Assembly (NCBI GenBank): GCA_965240325.2
Contig: OZ251253.1
Span: forward strand, 124,001 to 188,000
Length of the DNA stretch: 64,000 nt
DNA from: Rebecca billardiae RCC1528
Lineage: Eukaryota; Haptophyta
Reading direction: 5' to 3'
The position numbers and the translations under genes were made by a program. The notes below the pieces were generated by a model. It was not told the DNA's origin, ran no database searches, and saw only the letters and a program-made list of their open reading frames with translations. Shown here piece by piece: positions 44,138 through 54,570 of the stretch. Numbering within the stretch: the first letter of the stretch is position 1; each line of letters opens with the position of its first letter.

Positions 44138-44216
44138 GGCGCGCGAGGACGACGGCCGAGTCCTACCCATTCTCGTAAGTACACATACGAGAATGGGTAG
44201 GCGCGCGAGGACGACG
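44138..44216. repeat. 16-bp-arm palindrome flanked by 17-bp direct repeats at the end of the channel gene
   Basis: GGCGCGCGAGGACGACG occurs at 44138-44154 and 44200-44216. Between them lies a perfect hairpin: CCTACCCATTCTCGTA (44162-44177), loop AGTACACA, and the complementary arm 44186-44201. The stop codon (TAG, 44165-44163 on the minus strand) and the last residues of the channel are inside it. Confidence 0.75.
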
Positions 44217-47200
44217 CCGCTCGGAGCCGTCGGCGCGCGGCGCTCGCGCGGCACTCGCGCGCACCTTGTCCCTGAGCGCGCACGCCGACTGGGCCGCGTA
44301 CGGCTGCGCGTCGGCGTCGACCAACCGCTCGACGGCCGGCAGCGCGACGCTGAGCGTGGCGGTGCGGTGCGCGAGCAGCTGCTCGGCAAAGTCCTGCAGC
44401 TCCGCCCAGAGTCCGGGCATCGCCTCAGACAGCGTCGGACCGTGCGCGCGCTCGTGCGCGACCGCCGCGTGCGCGCGCGCCAGGAATGCCGCCGTGCGCG
44501 CGCGCATCGCCTCCGCCCACTCGCAGAGCTCGCGCGCGTGGCACACCGTCGCCTCGCGGCCGCGCACGGCCGCGCGGTCGGCGCGGAGCCGCCCCTCCTC
44601 TTGCATTGAGCGTCCGAGTGCGCCGCGCTGCCGCGCGCGCCTGCCGCTGCCGCGCGCGCCGCCCGCCGCGTCGAGCATGGCGGGCAGCACCCTCGCCGGC
44701 GGCCCGCGCAGCGCCTCCGCGTCGTCGAGCGCCGTGCGGCCGAACGCGTCCTCCGCGCGCACATTGATCCCGGGCTGTCGGAGCAGGAAGTGCACGGCGC
44801 CCTGCGCGGCGGACGACGCGGCCACGTGCAGCGGCGTGCGGCCGAGCGCGTCCGCGGCGTTCACGTCGCAGCGGCAGCGCAGCAGCCGCGCCAGCGCCGG
44901 CGTGTCGTCGGCGCGCGCGGCGGTGTTCAGCGCGCGCGCGCCCTCAAAGCTCGGCCCGAGCGCCGCGCCGCGCGCGAGCAGCGGGCCGAAGCACGCCTCG
45001 TGCCCCGCGAGCAGCGCGTCCTGCAGCGGTGTGGCGCCGCTGGCATCTGTCGCGTCCACGCGCGCGCCGAGCAGCAGCAGCGCTTCGATGTTGCCCGCGA
45101 GGCCGTCGGCGGCCGTGACATGCAGCGCGGTGCGCCCGGCCGCGTCGGTCACGTTCGCGTCGACGCGGCACGGCCCGAGCGCGGCGAGGTCCGGCCCGGC
45201 GGCCGGGTCGCGCGCGAGCGCGAACAGCACGCGCTGCCACGCCGCGCGCGAGCCGCAGGTGCCGCCGTGCTCCGCGAGGAGGACTGCCGCGCGCGCGTGC
45301 TTGGAGCGGAGCGCGTCGAGCAGCGGCGTGCTCCCGCGCTCGTCGTGCGCGTCCACCGCCGCCCTGTGCGCGAGCAGCAGCGCGATCGCGCGCGCGTGCC
45401 CGCCGCACGCCGCGAGGTGCAGCGCGCGCCGCCCCTGGAAGTCGGCGCCGTCCACATCCGCGTGCTTGGACGTGAGCACGCGCTGTAGCTTCTCCACGTC
45501 GCCCGCCGCGCTCGCGAGGCAGAGGCGCATGTGCTGCAGCTCGGACTGGCGCTTGCGCGCGGACGCGACCACCTGCCGTGCGCGCGCGGCCGGGCGGCGC
45601 GCCGGCCGGGCGGCCGTGCGCGGCGCGCGGCGGCGTGTGAGCGCGGCGGCGGCGGAGGGCGCGCGGCGCGCGGCGCGTGCCGATGCGCGCGGCGGCGGGC
45701 GCGCGGCGCGCGGCGGCGCGCGCACCGCCTGCAGCGCCTCGCTCTCGCCCGCGCCCTCCTCGCCCGCGCGCGCGTCCGCGGACGCGACCGACACCGCGTC
45801 GTCGTCGAGCGCGCCGCCGCCCGCGTCCGCGGCCGAGCCGGCGGACACCGAGCTGCGCCGCGACGTGGAGAGTCCGGATGCGGAGAGTCCGGACGAGCGC
45901 GCGGTGGCGGCGCCGTCGGCGCCGTCGCCGTCGAGCGCGCCCATCGCGTTCTCCATCACGACGTCCGCCTGCCCCGGGAATGTCTCGGCGAGCTCGTGGT
46001 ACGCCTCGGCGGAGAGCGCGAGCACGCGCGTCTCCTCGCCCGCCACCGCGCGCGCCGAGTGCGTGTGCCGCGTGCCAAACACGAACGCCAGCTCGCCGAG
46101 CGGCTCGCCGCGGCCGCGCACGTCCAGCACAGCGGGCTGCTCCGCCGCGCCGCCGCGCTCGTCGCCCTCGCGGTAGAGCTGCACCGCGCCGTCCGAGACG
46201 AAGTAGAGCGTGCGGCACGCCTCGCCGCTGCGGAAGAGCACGCTGTCCGCGTCGAGCGCGCGCGAGCGCAGCGTCGCGGCGAGGCGCGAGAGGAAGCCGT
46301 GCGAGGTGCCGGCGAGCAGCGGCGCGTACTCAAGCATCGGTCGCGTCGTGTGTCGCGCGACTTCGATCTGCAGCGCAAGCGGAAGCCCCGCGTAGATCTC
46401 GCCGTCGTGCACGTCCGAGAGCGACTCCGCCTGGAGCGTGCGCACGAAGAAGGCGCTCATCTTGCGCTTGAGCGCCGGCGGCACGCGCGCGTGCTTGATG
46501 AACGACTGCACCACCTCGAGCTGCGCGCGCTTCGCGACAATGTCATCGTCCTGCCGCATCACCAGCCCCGAGATGTGGCCGACCACGCTCGCGAACACCG
46601 TCATGTTCACCACGCACAGCGTGAGCACGAAGCCCAGCTCGAGCGGGTTGGTCGGCAGCCCCGGCAGCCCGAGCGTCGAGATCACCGAGAGCACGAGCCA
46701 CAGGTCGATCAGGTACAGATCCGCGAGCTGGACGAGCGGGTCCGCCGAGATATCAATCTCGGCGCCCACCTCCTGGCGCATCTGCTCATGGTCCTCCTTG
46801 AAGCTGCGGGGGTACGCCTCGCGCACGCCCGGCGCGGACGCGAGCGCGTTCCACACGCACGCGCCCGCGTGCAGCGTGAGCAGCAGGATCAGCATGTGGT
46901 GCGCGATGCCGGCCAGCAGCTGCGTGTCCTTGAGCGAGCGCCGCCAGCCGAGGTACGCGCGCAACGCGACGCGCGCGTTGATTAGCCTCAGCAGCCGGAG
47001 CAGGAAGACTGCGAACAGCTCGCCGCCGAGCGCCCACACGAACAGGTCGAACGGGAAGTTGGCGAGCAGGTCGAGCGGAAAGTCGGTCGTGAGGTAGTGG
47101 TGCCGGATCGCGCGCAGCTCGCACACCTCGACGGACGACTCGTTGACGAAGCCGGTGCACAGCCGCAGGCCCATGCGGCACCAGTACAGGCAGTCGAGTG

Positions 47201-50200
47201 CGAGCGTTGCCCAGCGCAGGTACGGCATGCGCCGCGTGATCGGCGCGAAGGCGAGCTGCACCGGCACCAGGAAGAGGTCGACGCACGCGAGGCCGATGTA
47301 CGCGGCGTGCACGCGCGCGGCGAGGCGGCCGCGCGCGGAGAGCACAAACCACGGCCGCCGCGGCGCGGCGTCCGGGGCGGCCCCACCCGCGCCCTCGGCA
47401 CCGCCGCCCGCCTCGCTCGGCGCACTCCCCGCGCGGCCTCCCTCGTGCAGCAGCGCCGCCGCGAGCCGCTCCCACGTGGCGAGCGGCTGCCTCGCCTCCG
47501 CATCCTCGTCCGCACCCGCCACGAGCGCCGCCGCCGCCGCCGCGGGCGCCTTGCTCGGCGCGTGCAGCTCAAGGCCCAGTGCCTCGCCGCACCAGCGGCT
47601 CACGTGCTGCGCGCTCGTCGCCGGGTGGATGGGCAGCGCGAGCCCCGCGAGCTTGAGCAGCACCTCCGCCTCGGCCGCGTCGGGCAGCCGCAGCCGCCCC
47701 GTCTCCGCGCGCGTGTGGATGGCGCGCGCGAGCGCGCCGCGCGCGCGCGCGCCCGCGAGCGCGCGCTCGAGCTCAGAGTACGCACCGCCGTCGTGCTCCG
47801 CCGCGCCCGCCGCGTCGAGGGCCGTGGCGGCGTGCGGCGCCCTCGCGCCGCCGTCGAGAGCGTCGGCGCGCGGCTGCTCGGCGCGCTCCTTGCCCAGTCC
47901 CGCCTTCAGGTTGAGCCCGAGGCTCAGCACGCCCGTGCCGTCCGGCGACGCGACCGTCGGCTCGCTCTTGGCCGCGTGCCCGGCGGCCGGTTGGTCGTGG
48001 TCCGCGCCCGGACCGCCGCCGCCGCCGGGCTCCGCCTCCTGCAGGCTGGCGCTCATGATCCACACGGCGGTGGCGAGCACGAACTGCTCGATCGTCACGG
48101 TGCCGCCACGGAGCGCCGCGTGCGCCAGCCGGCTGGGCGCGTTGGTGTGCGCGCCGACGACGAGGCCGAGCGACGGCGGCGGCTCGTCCGCCTCCGCCGC
48201 CGCCGCCGCTCGGGCCGAGTCCGCCGCCTCGGCGGGCGGCGGCGCGGCGGCCTCCTCCTCCTCCGCCTCGCCGGCGGGCGCGGCCTCCTCCTCCGCCTCG
48301 GGCGAGATGGGCGCCACCGTCGGCGCGTGCCGCGCCGCCGCGCCCTCCCCCGCCTCGAGCGCGCCGAAGAGCGGAGGCACTCCATCCTGCGACGAGCGCG
48401 CGGAGCCGGCAAGCGAGATCGCATCTCCCTGGTCGGCGCCGCCCGAGGTGCGCAGCAGCTGGCTGCGGCTGCTGCCGCCGCCGCTGCTGCGCAGGATGCC
48501 GCTCGCGCCCGAGCGGCGCGGCGCGAGCCGCGAGGGCACGCCGGCGTCGCTGGTGGTGGTGGGCACGTCCGCCGCCTGCGCGAGCAGCCGGTGCAGCGCC
48601 TTCACGTTCGCGCCGCCCATCTCGCCCACCTGCCGCCCGACGGCGCGCACGCTGCTCAGTCGCACCGAGCTCGCGTTGCCGTCGGAGAACACGCGGAACA
48701 GCTTGAGAAGGATGGCGACGGCGCGCGCGACGTGCTCCGCCTCGGGCGGGACGGCGCGCGCGGCCTCGCCGCCCTCGCCGCCCTGCGAGTCGTCGGCGCG
48801 CGCCGCCGCGTCCGCGCCGAGCGGGTGCGCCCCGCGCCGCCGGACCGCCGCAGGGCTGATCGAGCCGATGAGCCCGCTGACACGGCCGCTGCGCCGGCCG
48901 CTGCTCAGGCCGCTGCGCACGCTGCCGCCGAAGGAGGCGCGCGAGGAGCGCGCCGAGAAGCGCGGCTCGAACGCCGGCGAGCGCGAGCGCGAGCGCCGCG
49001 GCGGCGGCGGCGGCGGCGGCGTGCGCGGCGGCGTGCCCGGAGGCGTGCCACCCGCCGCCGTCGGCGGCGTCTCTGCGCCGCCGCCGCCGTCCGCCGCCCT
49101 GTGCGCCGTGCGCCGCAGCGCGTCGATGAAGGGCTTGGAGGTGAAGAGGAGGGCGAAGCCGCTCGCGGAGAAGGAGTCGGGCACGGGGAGCACGCTCTCC
49201 TCGTACGGCGGCGCGCTCGCGCGCCGGCCAAACCCGCGGCCGCCCACCGCCGACGCCAACCGCGGCGGCGCGTGCGCCTGGCCGATTGCCAGCACGGCCT
49301 CGCCTGTGACGGAGGAGCGGCGGCGCGCCGCGGCGCCGAGGGCGGCGCTGTCGTCCGGCCTGGACTCGGAGGGGCGGCGGGCCGAGGGCGGCTCGGCCGC
49401 CTTGCCCTGCGGCGAGCCCACCGAGCCGGTCGACTTGAGCAGGCTGCGGTGGCGCGCGCCGTGCGGCCGCGGCCGCGTGACCGTGTCAGTGAGGCGCTCG
49501 AGCAGCTCGGCGACGACCGCCTGCGCGGCGTGCGGCTCGATGCCAAGCTTGGTCGCGAGCATGGCCTCGAGTGCGGACGCCTCCTCCGCCGGGCTGCCCG
49601 CGCCGCGCATCGCCTCGTCGTACAGCGCGCGCAGCCGCGCGAGCCCGCGCTCCGCGCTCGGCAGCTGCAGCACCGCCCTGACAAACCCCCTGGCTGTGGT
49701 GGACCCTGGCTGCTGCTGCTCGTCGTCGTCCTCGTCCTCCTCCTGGAGCTCCGACGCGTCGCGCGCGCCGAGGGGCGCGTCGTCCGCGTCCGCGCCGTAC
49801 ACGTCGGCCCACTGCTCCGCGCGCGGCGCGAGCAGCCTGTACAGTGCGCGCTCGTCGCGCGCCAGCGCGCGCAGCGTGTTCACCGCCCCCTTGAGCGAGA
49901 TTTCAATCTCGTGCTCGAGCGACTGGCGCTGCAGCGCGGCCGTCGCCATCAGCTTCTGCCCGGAGTGCAGCTCGCGCATCAGCGCGAGCGTGTCGAGGGC
50001 GCGCGCGGCGCGCAGCGCGGCGCCCATCTCCTCGTCCGCCGCCGCCACCTCGCGCGCGCCCGACTCGCCCGAATACATGAGCAGCACCGCCGCGAGCTTG
50101 GCGTCGCCCTCGAGCAGAGCGTGCGCGAGCGGCGTGCGGCCCCACTTGTCGCGCACGGCCGGGTCGGCCATCGACGCGAGGAGCAGGTGCGTGGCGGACA

Positions 50201-53043
50201 TGGAGCGCGAGGCGACGGCGGTGTGCAGCGCCGTCCGCCCGTCGTAGTCCGCCGCGTCCACAGCACACCCGTACTCGACGACGAACTTGATAGCGGGCAG
50301 GTTGGCTGCGCGCGCGGCGCGGTTCAGCTCGCGCGCGAGCACGGCCTCAGATGCGCGCGCCGCGCACGGAACGAGCAGCTTGGCGACGAGGAGGTGGCCG
50401 TGCGTGATCGCCGTGTCGAGCGGCGTGCGGCCCCAGCGGTCCGTCGCGTTCACGTCCGCCATCTGCGTCACCAGGAACTCGACGACGCGCGACGAGCCGC
50501 GCGCCGCCGCCGCGTGCAGCGCCGACGACGCGTCGTGGTCTCGCGCGTTCACGTCGACGCCGTTCTGAAGCAGCATCTGCACGAGCGCCGTGTCCGCTGC
50601 GCGCGTCGCCTCGTGCAGCCGCTCCGCGCCGTCGGCGATCGTGAGCGCCGCGCCGCTCGCCTCGAGCTGCGCCGCCACCGCGCCATGCCGCCCGGCCACG
50701 GCGAGCTCGACCGGCGTGCGCCCCCAGCGGTCGGCACAGTTGAGGTCGGCGGCGGCCTCGACGAGCGCGCCCACGACCGCGGCGTTGCCGAGCGCGGCGG
50801 CGAGGTGCAGCGCGCTCCGCCCGTCAAAGTCGCGCGTGTCCACGGCGTACCCGCGCGCGAGCAGCTCGCGGATCGCCTCGATGTCCGACGCGCCCACCGC
50901 CGCGCGCATCACGCTCAGGCTCTCCTCGTGCCGCAGCAGGATTGCGCGGCGGATCGCGCCCTTCTGCTCGCGCAGCTCGCGCAGCTCGTCCTCGTCCAGC
51001 TGGCTGCCGCCGCCGCCGCGCTGCTGCTCGCCCTCGAGCCCGCCGACGTCGTTGCCCTCCGAGTCGAGCCCGTACCTGCGCAGGAACGTAGCGAGCACCG
51101 TGGCCTTCTCCTCGGGGTACGACAAGAGCACGCGCTCGTACGCCTCCTTGCTCAGCACGATCAGCGTCACCTCGCCCGCCGCAGACGCGGAGATGGTGTA
51201 CGGGTGCTGCGTGCCGAGGAGGAAGGCGCCCTCGCCGACGATCTGGCCGGGCCCGAGGTCGGAGCGGATCGTGCCGATGTACTTGTCGCCCTTGAAGCTG
51301 TCGAGCGCGCCCGCCGCGCACCACAGCAGCTCGGTCGAGCCGTCGCCGCGGCTGAAGAGCACCTCGCGCGGCAGCAGGAAGCGCTCGCGCAGCAGCAGCA
51401 CGAGCGACGAGCGCAGCTGCGCCGAGCAGCCGCGGAAGAGGTACGAATGGCTGAGCTCGCGCGCGTACTGCGCGGTCGCCACCTCCGTGCGCATCGAGAG
51501 CGGCATCTTGCCCACGATCTGCGCCGCGCCCGCCGTCTGCTTGCGGTGCTGGAACGCGTAGTACTCGCGGATCCGCCCGACGAGCGCGGGCGGTAGCTTG
51601 CGCTCCTTTCCAAAGCGCTCGGCCGCCTGCAGCACCATCTTGTTGCGCAGCACGTTCTGGTCGACGCGGATGAGGAAGTGGAGCAGCGTGCCAAAGACGA
51701 ACGCGTAGAAGACGATCTGCGCGAGCGCGGCGAGCACCGCGAGCAGCACCTCGAGCCGCGCGCTGATCACGAGGCTGCCGTACCCCATGCCTGGCGGATG
51801 GATGGATGGATGACCGGATGAATGGACCGTCGCGGCGAGGGCGCACGCCGCCCGCGGCAGACACACAAACAAACGGGCGGGAGCGGGCGAGAGGGGGAGG
51901 GCGGTCGTCAGCGTGGCCTTCAGACGCGACCGTTGCCGTCGGTAAGTGGCGCGCGATACGGCAGGCAGGCGGGCCGATCGCGCGGGACGCGGCGCAGGCG
52001 GTCGCAGCCGCCAGCGGCAGCGGGCAGCGGGCAGATGCAGCGGCAGCGGACAGCGGGCAGATGCAGCGGCAGCGGGCAGCGGGCAGCAGCAGCAGCGGCC
52101 ACCACCACCACGCACCGGTCATGCCCGACCACGCGACAAAGATCGAGAGGAGGTAGCTCTCGCCGAGGTCGAGGGCGTCCGGCGCGAGGCTCTCGTTCCC
52201 GGTGAAGTGGGCGTACTGCGCCACCCAGGAAGGCAGCTCCGCCGTCTCGCCCCCGCGCAGCGCCACCGCCCACCACGCGCACGCCCACCAGTGCGGTACG
52301 GAGAACAGTACGACAAAGAACTTGAACGGGCCGATCAGCGACGCGCTGGTCGCGAGGTCGTTGTTGAGCTTCTGGATGAAGGCCATGAGGTCGTGGACGC
52401 GGGTGATGCGCAGGACCTGCACCGCGACCCACGGCGCGATGCTCCCGCCGAGGTAGTAGTACAGGCGCGCGGCGTGCAGCAGCATGAAGCTCGCCCAGCT
52501 CAGCGCGGCCTGCAGCGGAGGGTATCGGAACGTGTTCGGGTCGTCGGCCCGCGGCGCGCCCGGTGCGGTCGACGCGAGGATGGCAGGGAGCTGCACCCGC
52601 ACGACGATCATCTCGAGCGAGAGCAGCTCGAGCACGTCGGTCAGCAGGTCGAGCACGAGCAGCGAGCCCGACTCCACCGTCGCGACCGGGAACGCGACTC
52701 TGAGCGGGATCATAATCTCCTCGTACAGCAGGATGGGCAGGCGCAGGTATCGGGAGATGGCGTCGACGCGCGCGCGGTGTGCAACGTCCCAGTCGTGGCT
52801 GTCGGTTGACGGCGCGTGCTCCTCCTCCTCCTCGACGATGATCGGCCGCCACGTCACGCGCCGGCGCGCGCCGCCGCCGCCGGCCGAGCGCCTGCCGTCG
52901 CGCCGAAGGAGGATGCCGCCTTTGCGGCTCTCGTGCGGCGAGGACTGCGGCTTCGCGCGCGTCGGTCTCGCCTTTCCGGCCGCGGTCGACCCCACCATCG
53001 CCGCCGCCGTGTCGGGAGCCGGCTTGACCGTCGCCCAGCCCAT
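44163..53043 (-). CDS. Two-in-one voltage/cyclic-nucleotide-type cation channel with two cNBDs and two ankyrin arrays; spliced
   Basis: Three exons (53043..52116, 51790..45726, 45572..44163) give about 2,800 aa. Start is the first ATG (MGWATVKPAPDT). Unit 1: S1-S6 (about 53.0-51.6 kb) with S4-like VLRITRVHDLMAFIQKL, pore WSGMTG-M-GYGS assembled across an intron, then C-linker, cNBD (FLLPREVLFSRGDGS, then GQIVGEGAFLLG) and ankyrin repeats (about 50930-50050; e.g. DFDGRSALHLAAALGNAAVV). A 2.6-kb Ser/Ala/Glu linker follows. Unit 2: S1-S6 (about 47.4-46.5 kb), pore STLGLPGLP without GYG, C-linker, cNBD (GEPLGELAFVFGTRHTHSAR) and ankyrin repeats (about 45530-44720). The single-unit layout is that of plant AKT/KAT/SKOR and CNG relatives; four subunits normally form the pore, so two double proteins could build a channel with mixed filters. 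The Arg that contacts the cyclic-nucleotide phosphate is not obvious in either cNBD. Plasma-membrane ion conductance is inferred. Confidence 0.85.
45573..45725 (-). other. Probable in-frame intron before the second ankyrin array
   Basis: 153 bp, donor GCG|GTGCGC, acceptor CACGGCAG|GTG, phase 0. Removal joins EALQA to VVASARKRQSELQHMRL and drops an Arg/Ala/Pro stretch unlike the flanks. Length is a multiple of three with no stop, so retention would add 51 residues. Confidence 0.65.
46744..46763. repeat. 8-bp-arm palindrome inside coding sequence of channel unit 2
   Basis: GCCGAGAT, loop ATCA, ATCTCGGC. The coding strand reads AEIDIS with an ATT codon, which this gene otherwise avoids, between S5 and the pore. 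Confidence 0.55.
49896..49911. repeat. 6-bp-arm palindrome inside coding sequence of channel linker
   Basis: CGAGAT, loop TTCA, ATCTCG, with extra GAG/CTC pairing outside a 2-nt bulge. The coding strand reads EIEIS with an ATT codon; the core resembles the hairpins at 36484 and 46744. Confidence 0.4.
51791..52115 (-). other. Intron splitting the potassium-channel selectivity filter; contains 26-bp minisatellite
   Basis: 325 bp, donor ACCG|GTGCGT, acceptor CCGCCAG|GC, phase 1. Joining gives MTG-M-GYGS, the filter of a P-loop channel. The intron carries three 26-bp units (52011-52036, 52037-52062, 52063-52088) with only a few mismatches, and a GGAT run (about 51797-51812) near the acceptor. 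Confidence 0.9.
52011..52088. repeat. 26-bp minisatellite, three units
   Basis: Units start CCAGCGGCAGCGGGCAGCGG or GCAGCGGCAGCGGACAGCGG and differ at only a few positions. They are intronic in the channel gene, so length changes should be tolerated. Confidence 0.75.
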
Positions 53044-53511
53044 GAGCGCGAGCGCGTGCCGTGGATGGGCGGTGTTTGATGCGCGTTCTGGATCCAGAGC
53101 TTCGGTATCTTCAAGCCTTCTCGCACTTGCCACGCATATTTGAGTTCCCTCGTTGATGAATACACGGGTCTTACTGAAAACCCACGGAAATCAAAATCAC
53201 TACTGCTCTTTACCCAGATACTTGGAGATTGAGCAATGGAATGCTGCTACCCTCATAAATGAAGAACGGGAAAGCCAGGATCAGCGTCTGGCGACTTAAA
53301 ATACCGCTTGCACATAGAGCCAGTCATCAATACCGCGCGTATTTTTTGGTGGGCTCGTGCCGCGAAATCGTCAGTGCCCTCAATATCTGGCGGTAAAACT
53401 TGTTAGCTATGTTACCCAATACGGTTTACGCGGCGGGTATGGCGGGCCGTAATTTTGACTATATTTTTCAATCAGCCGGCCTCCCCTCTCGGGAATCACG
53501 CACCCACTCAG
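53044..53511. promoter_or_regulatory. Divergent intergenic region, less GC-rich
   Basis: 468 bp between the channel start (minus) and the MHYT start (plus). About 53130-53460 is clearly less GC-rich than the genes around it, with TTTTTTGG and ATATTTTTCA words. A CACTCAG just before the MHYT ATG resembles a 3' splice site, so an upstream 5' exon is possible. Confidence 0.45.
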
Positions 53512-54570
53512 ATGGGGACCGCTCCTTGCGACGAGCTCATACAGGTGTGGGACGGGAGGTTCGTCGTCCTCTCCCTCATCATCAGCACGCTTGGCTCGTT
53601 CACCTCCCTCACCTCCGCAGTGTATGCCTTCACCGTCCTCCGCCATCCGCACCTGCGCTCGTCCTTCCACGCGTACATGCTGTCGGCGGGCGTGGCGATC
53701 GGCGGCATCGGCGTCTGGGGCATGCACTTCATCGGGATGCACGCGCTCACGCTCGAGACGTGCGACGGGCGGCCGGTTCAGAAGACGTATAACGTCGCGC
53801 TCACGCTCGCCTCGTTTGTCGCAGCGGTCGTCGTCGGCACGCTGGTCTTCTACGTGGTCCTGCCACCTGACAGCATCCGGCCGAGCGGCGACGCGGGCGG
53901 CGGCGCCGCAAGAAGCTCGCGAAGCAGCGACGGCGCCAGCAGTGCGCAGCAGATGTCGTGCGGCATGGAGCTGTGCGGCCACCAGCCATTCGTGGGCAAG
54001 TTCGCCACTGGCCGCTTTGCGCTCGCGTCGCTGCTGCTCGCGATGGGCGCGAGCGTGATGCACTACATGGGTATGACTGCCATGTATGGCCCGTATACCA
54101 TCGGCTACGATCCGGTGCTGGTGGCGCTCTCCACGCTGATCGCGGCCGTCGCCGCGAGCTCCGGCCTCTTCATTGTCGTGCAGATCGCGCACGCCGGGCT
54201 CGCCACCTACTCCATCGTGATGCGCGTGGCCGCAGCCATCGCTATCTCGCTCGCCGTGAACAGCATGCACTACGTGGGTATGTTCAGCGCGCACTACCTG
54301 CCCGCGCCGAGCCTCGCGGAGAACGTGAACCACGGGCTGGGGCCGAACGTGCAGATCCACGTGGTCGTCGTCATCCCCGCCGCCGTGGCCTACTGCTTTG
54401 CGCATCTCCTCGCCATCTACTCGCACCTGACTATGCATTTGTCGGCCGTCGGCGCGCCACCGGACGTCGATCCGTCGATGGCGCGCGCCATCGCGGCTGC
54501 GGAAGATGGCGGCGGTGCAGCAGGCGGCGGCACGGCGGCAGGCAGCAAGCCGGGGCAGGGGTGGCGGTGA
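53512..54570 (+). CDS. MHYT-domain seven-helix membrane sensor
   Basis: 352 aa from the first in-frame ATG (MGTAPCDELIQVWDGRFVVL); the longer frame opens with TTG. Seven hydrophobic helices. The MHYT signature occurs three times: GVWGMHFIGMHAL (about 65-77), VMHYMGMTAMY (about 183-193) and SMHYVGMFSAHYL (about 252-264), each at the outer end of a helix, as in the bacterial MHYT family, where Met/His residues are proposed to bind copper and sense O2, CO or NO. A Ser/Gly loop with Cys and His (MSCGMELCGHQ) separates helices 3 and 4. There is no output domain (GGDEF, EAL or kinase); the C-terminus is a Gly/Ala tail. The family is mainly bacterial, so ancient transfer is possible, though GC content is like the neighbours. 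Function as a gas or metal sensor is inference. Confidence 0.85.
   Translation: MGTAPCDELIQVWDGRFVVLSLIISTLGSFTSLTSAVYAFTVLRHPHLRSSFHAYMLSAGVAIGGIGVWGMHFIGMHALTLETCDGRPVQKTYNVALTLASFVAAVVVGTLVFYVVLPPDSIRPSGDAGGGAARSSRSSDGASSAQQMSCGMELCGHQPFVGKFATGRFALASLLLAMGASVMHYMGMTAMYGPYTIGYDPVLVALSTLIAAVAASSGLFIVVQIAHAGLATYSIVMRVAAAIAISLAVNSMHYVGMFSAHYLPAPSLAENVNHGLGPNVQIHVVVVIPAAVAYCFAHLLAIYSHLTMHLSAVGAPPDVDPSMARAIAAAEDGGGAAGGGTAAGSKPGQGWR

Noticed and set aside
48415-48427. GAGAT-CGC-ATCTC hairpin in the channel linker
   Set aside because: Only five pairs, and it is within ordinary codons; listed only as a weak member of the AGAT/ATCT set.
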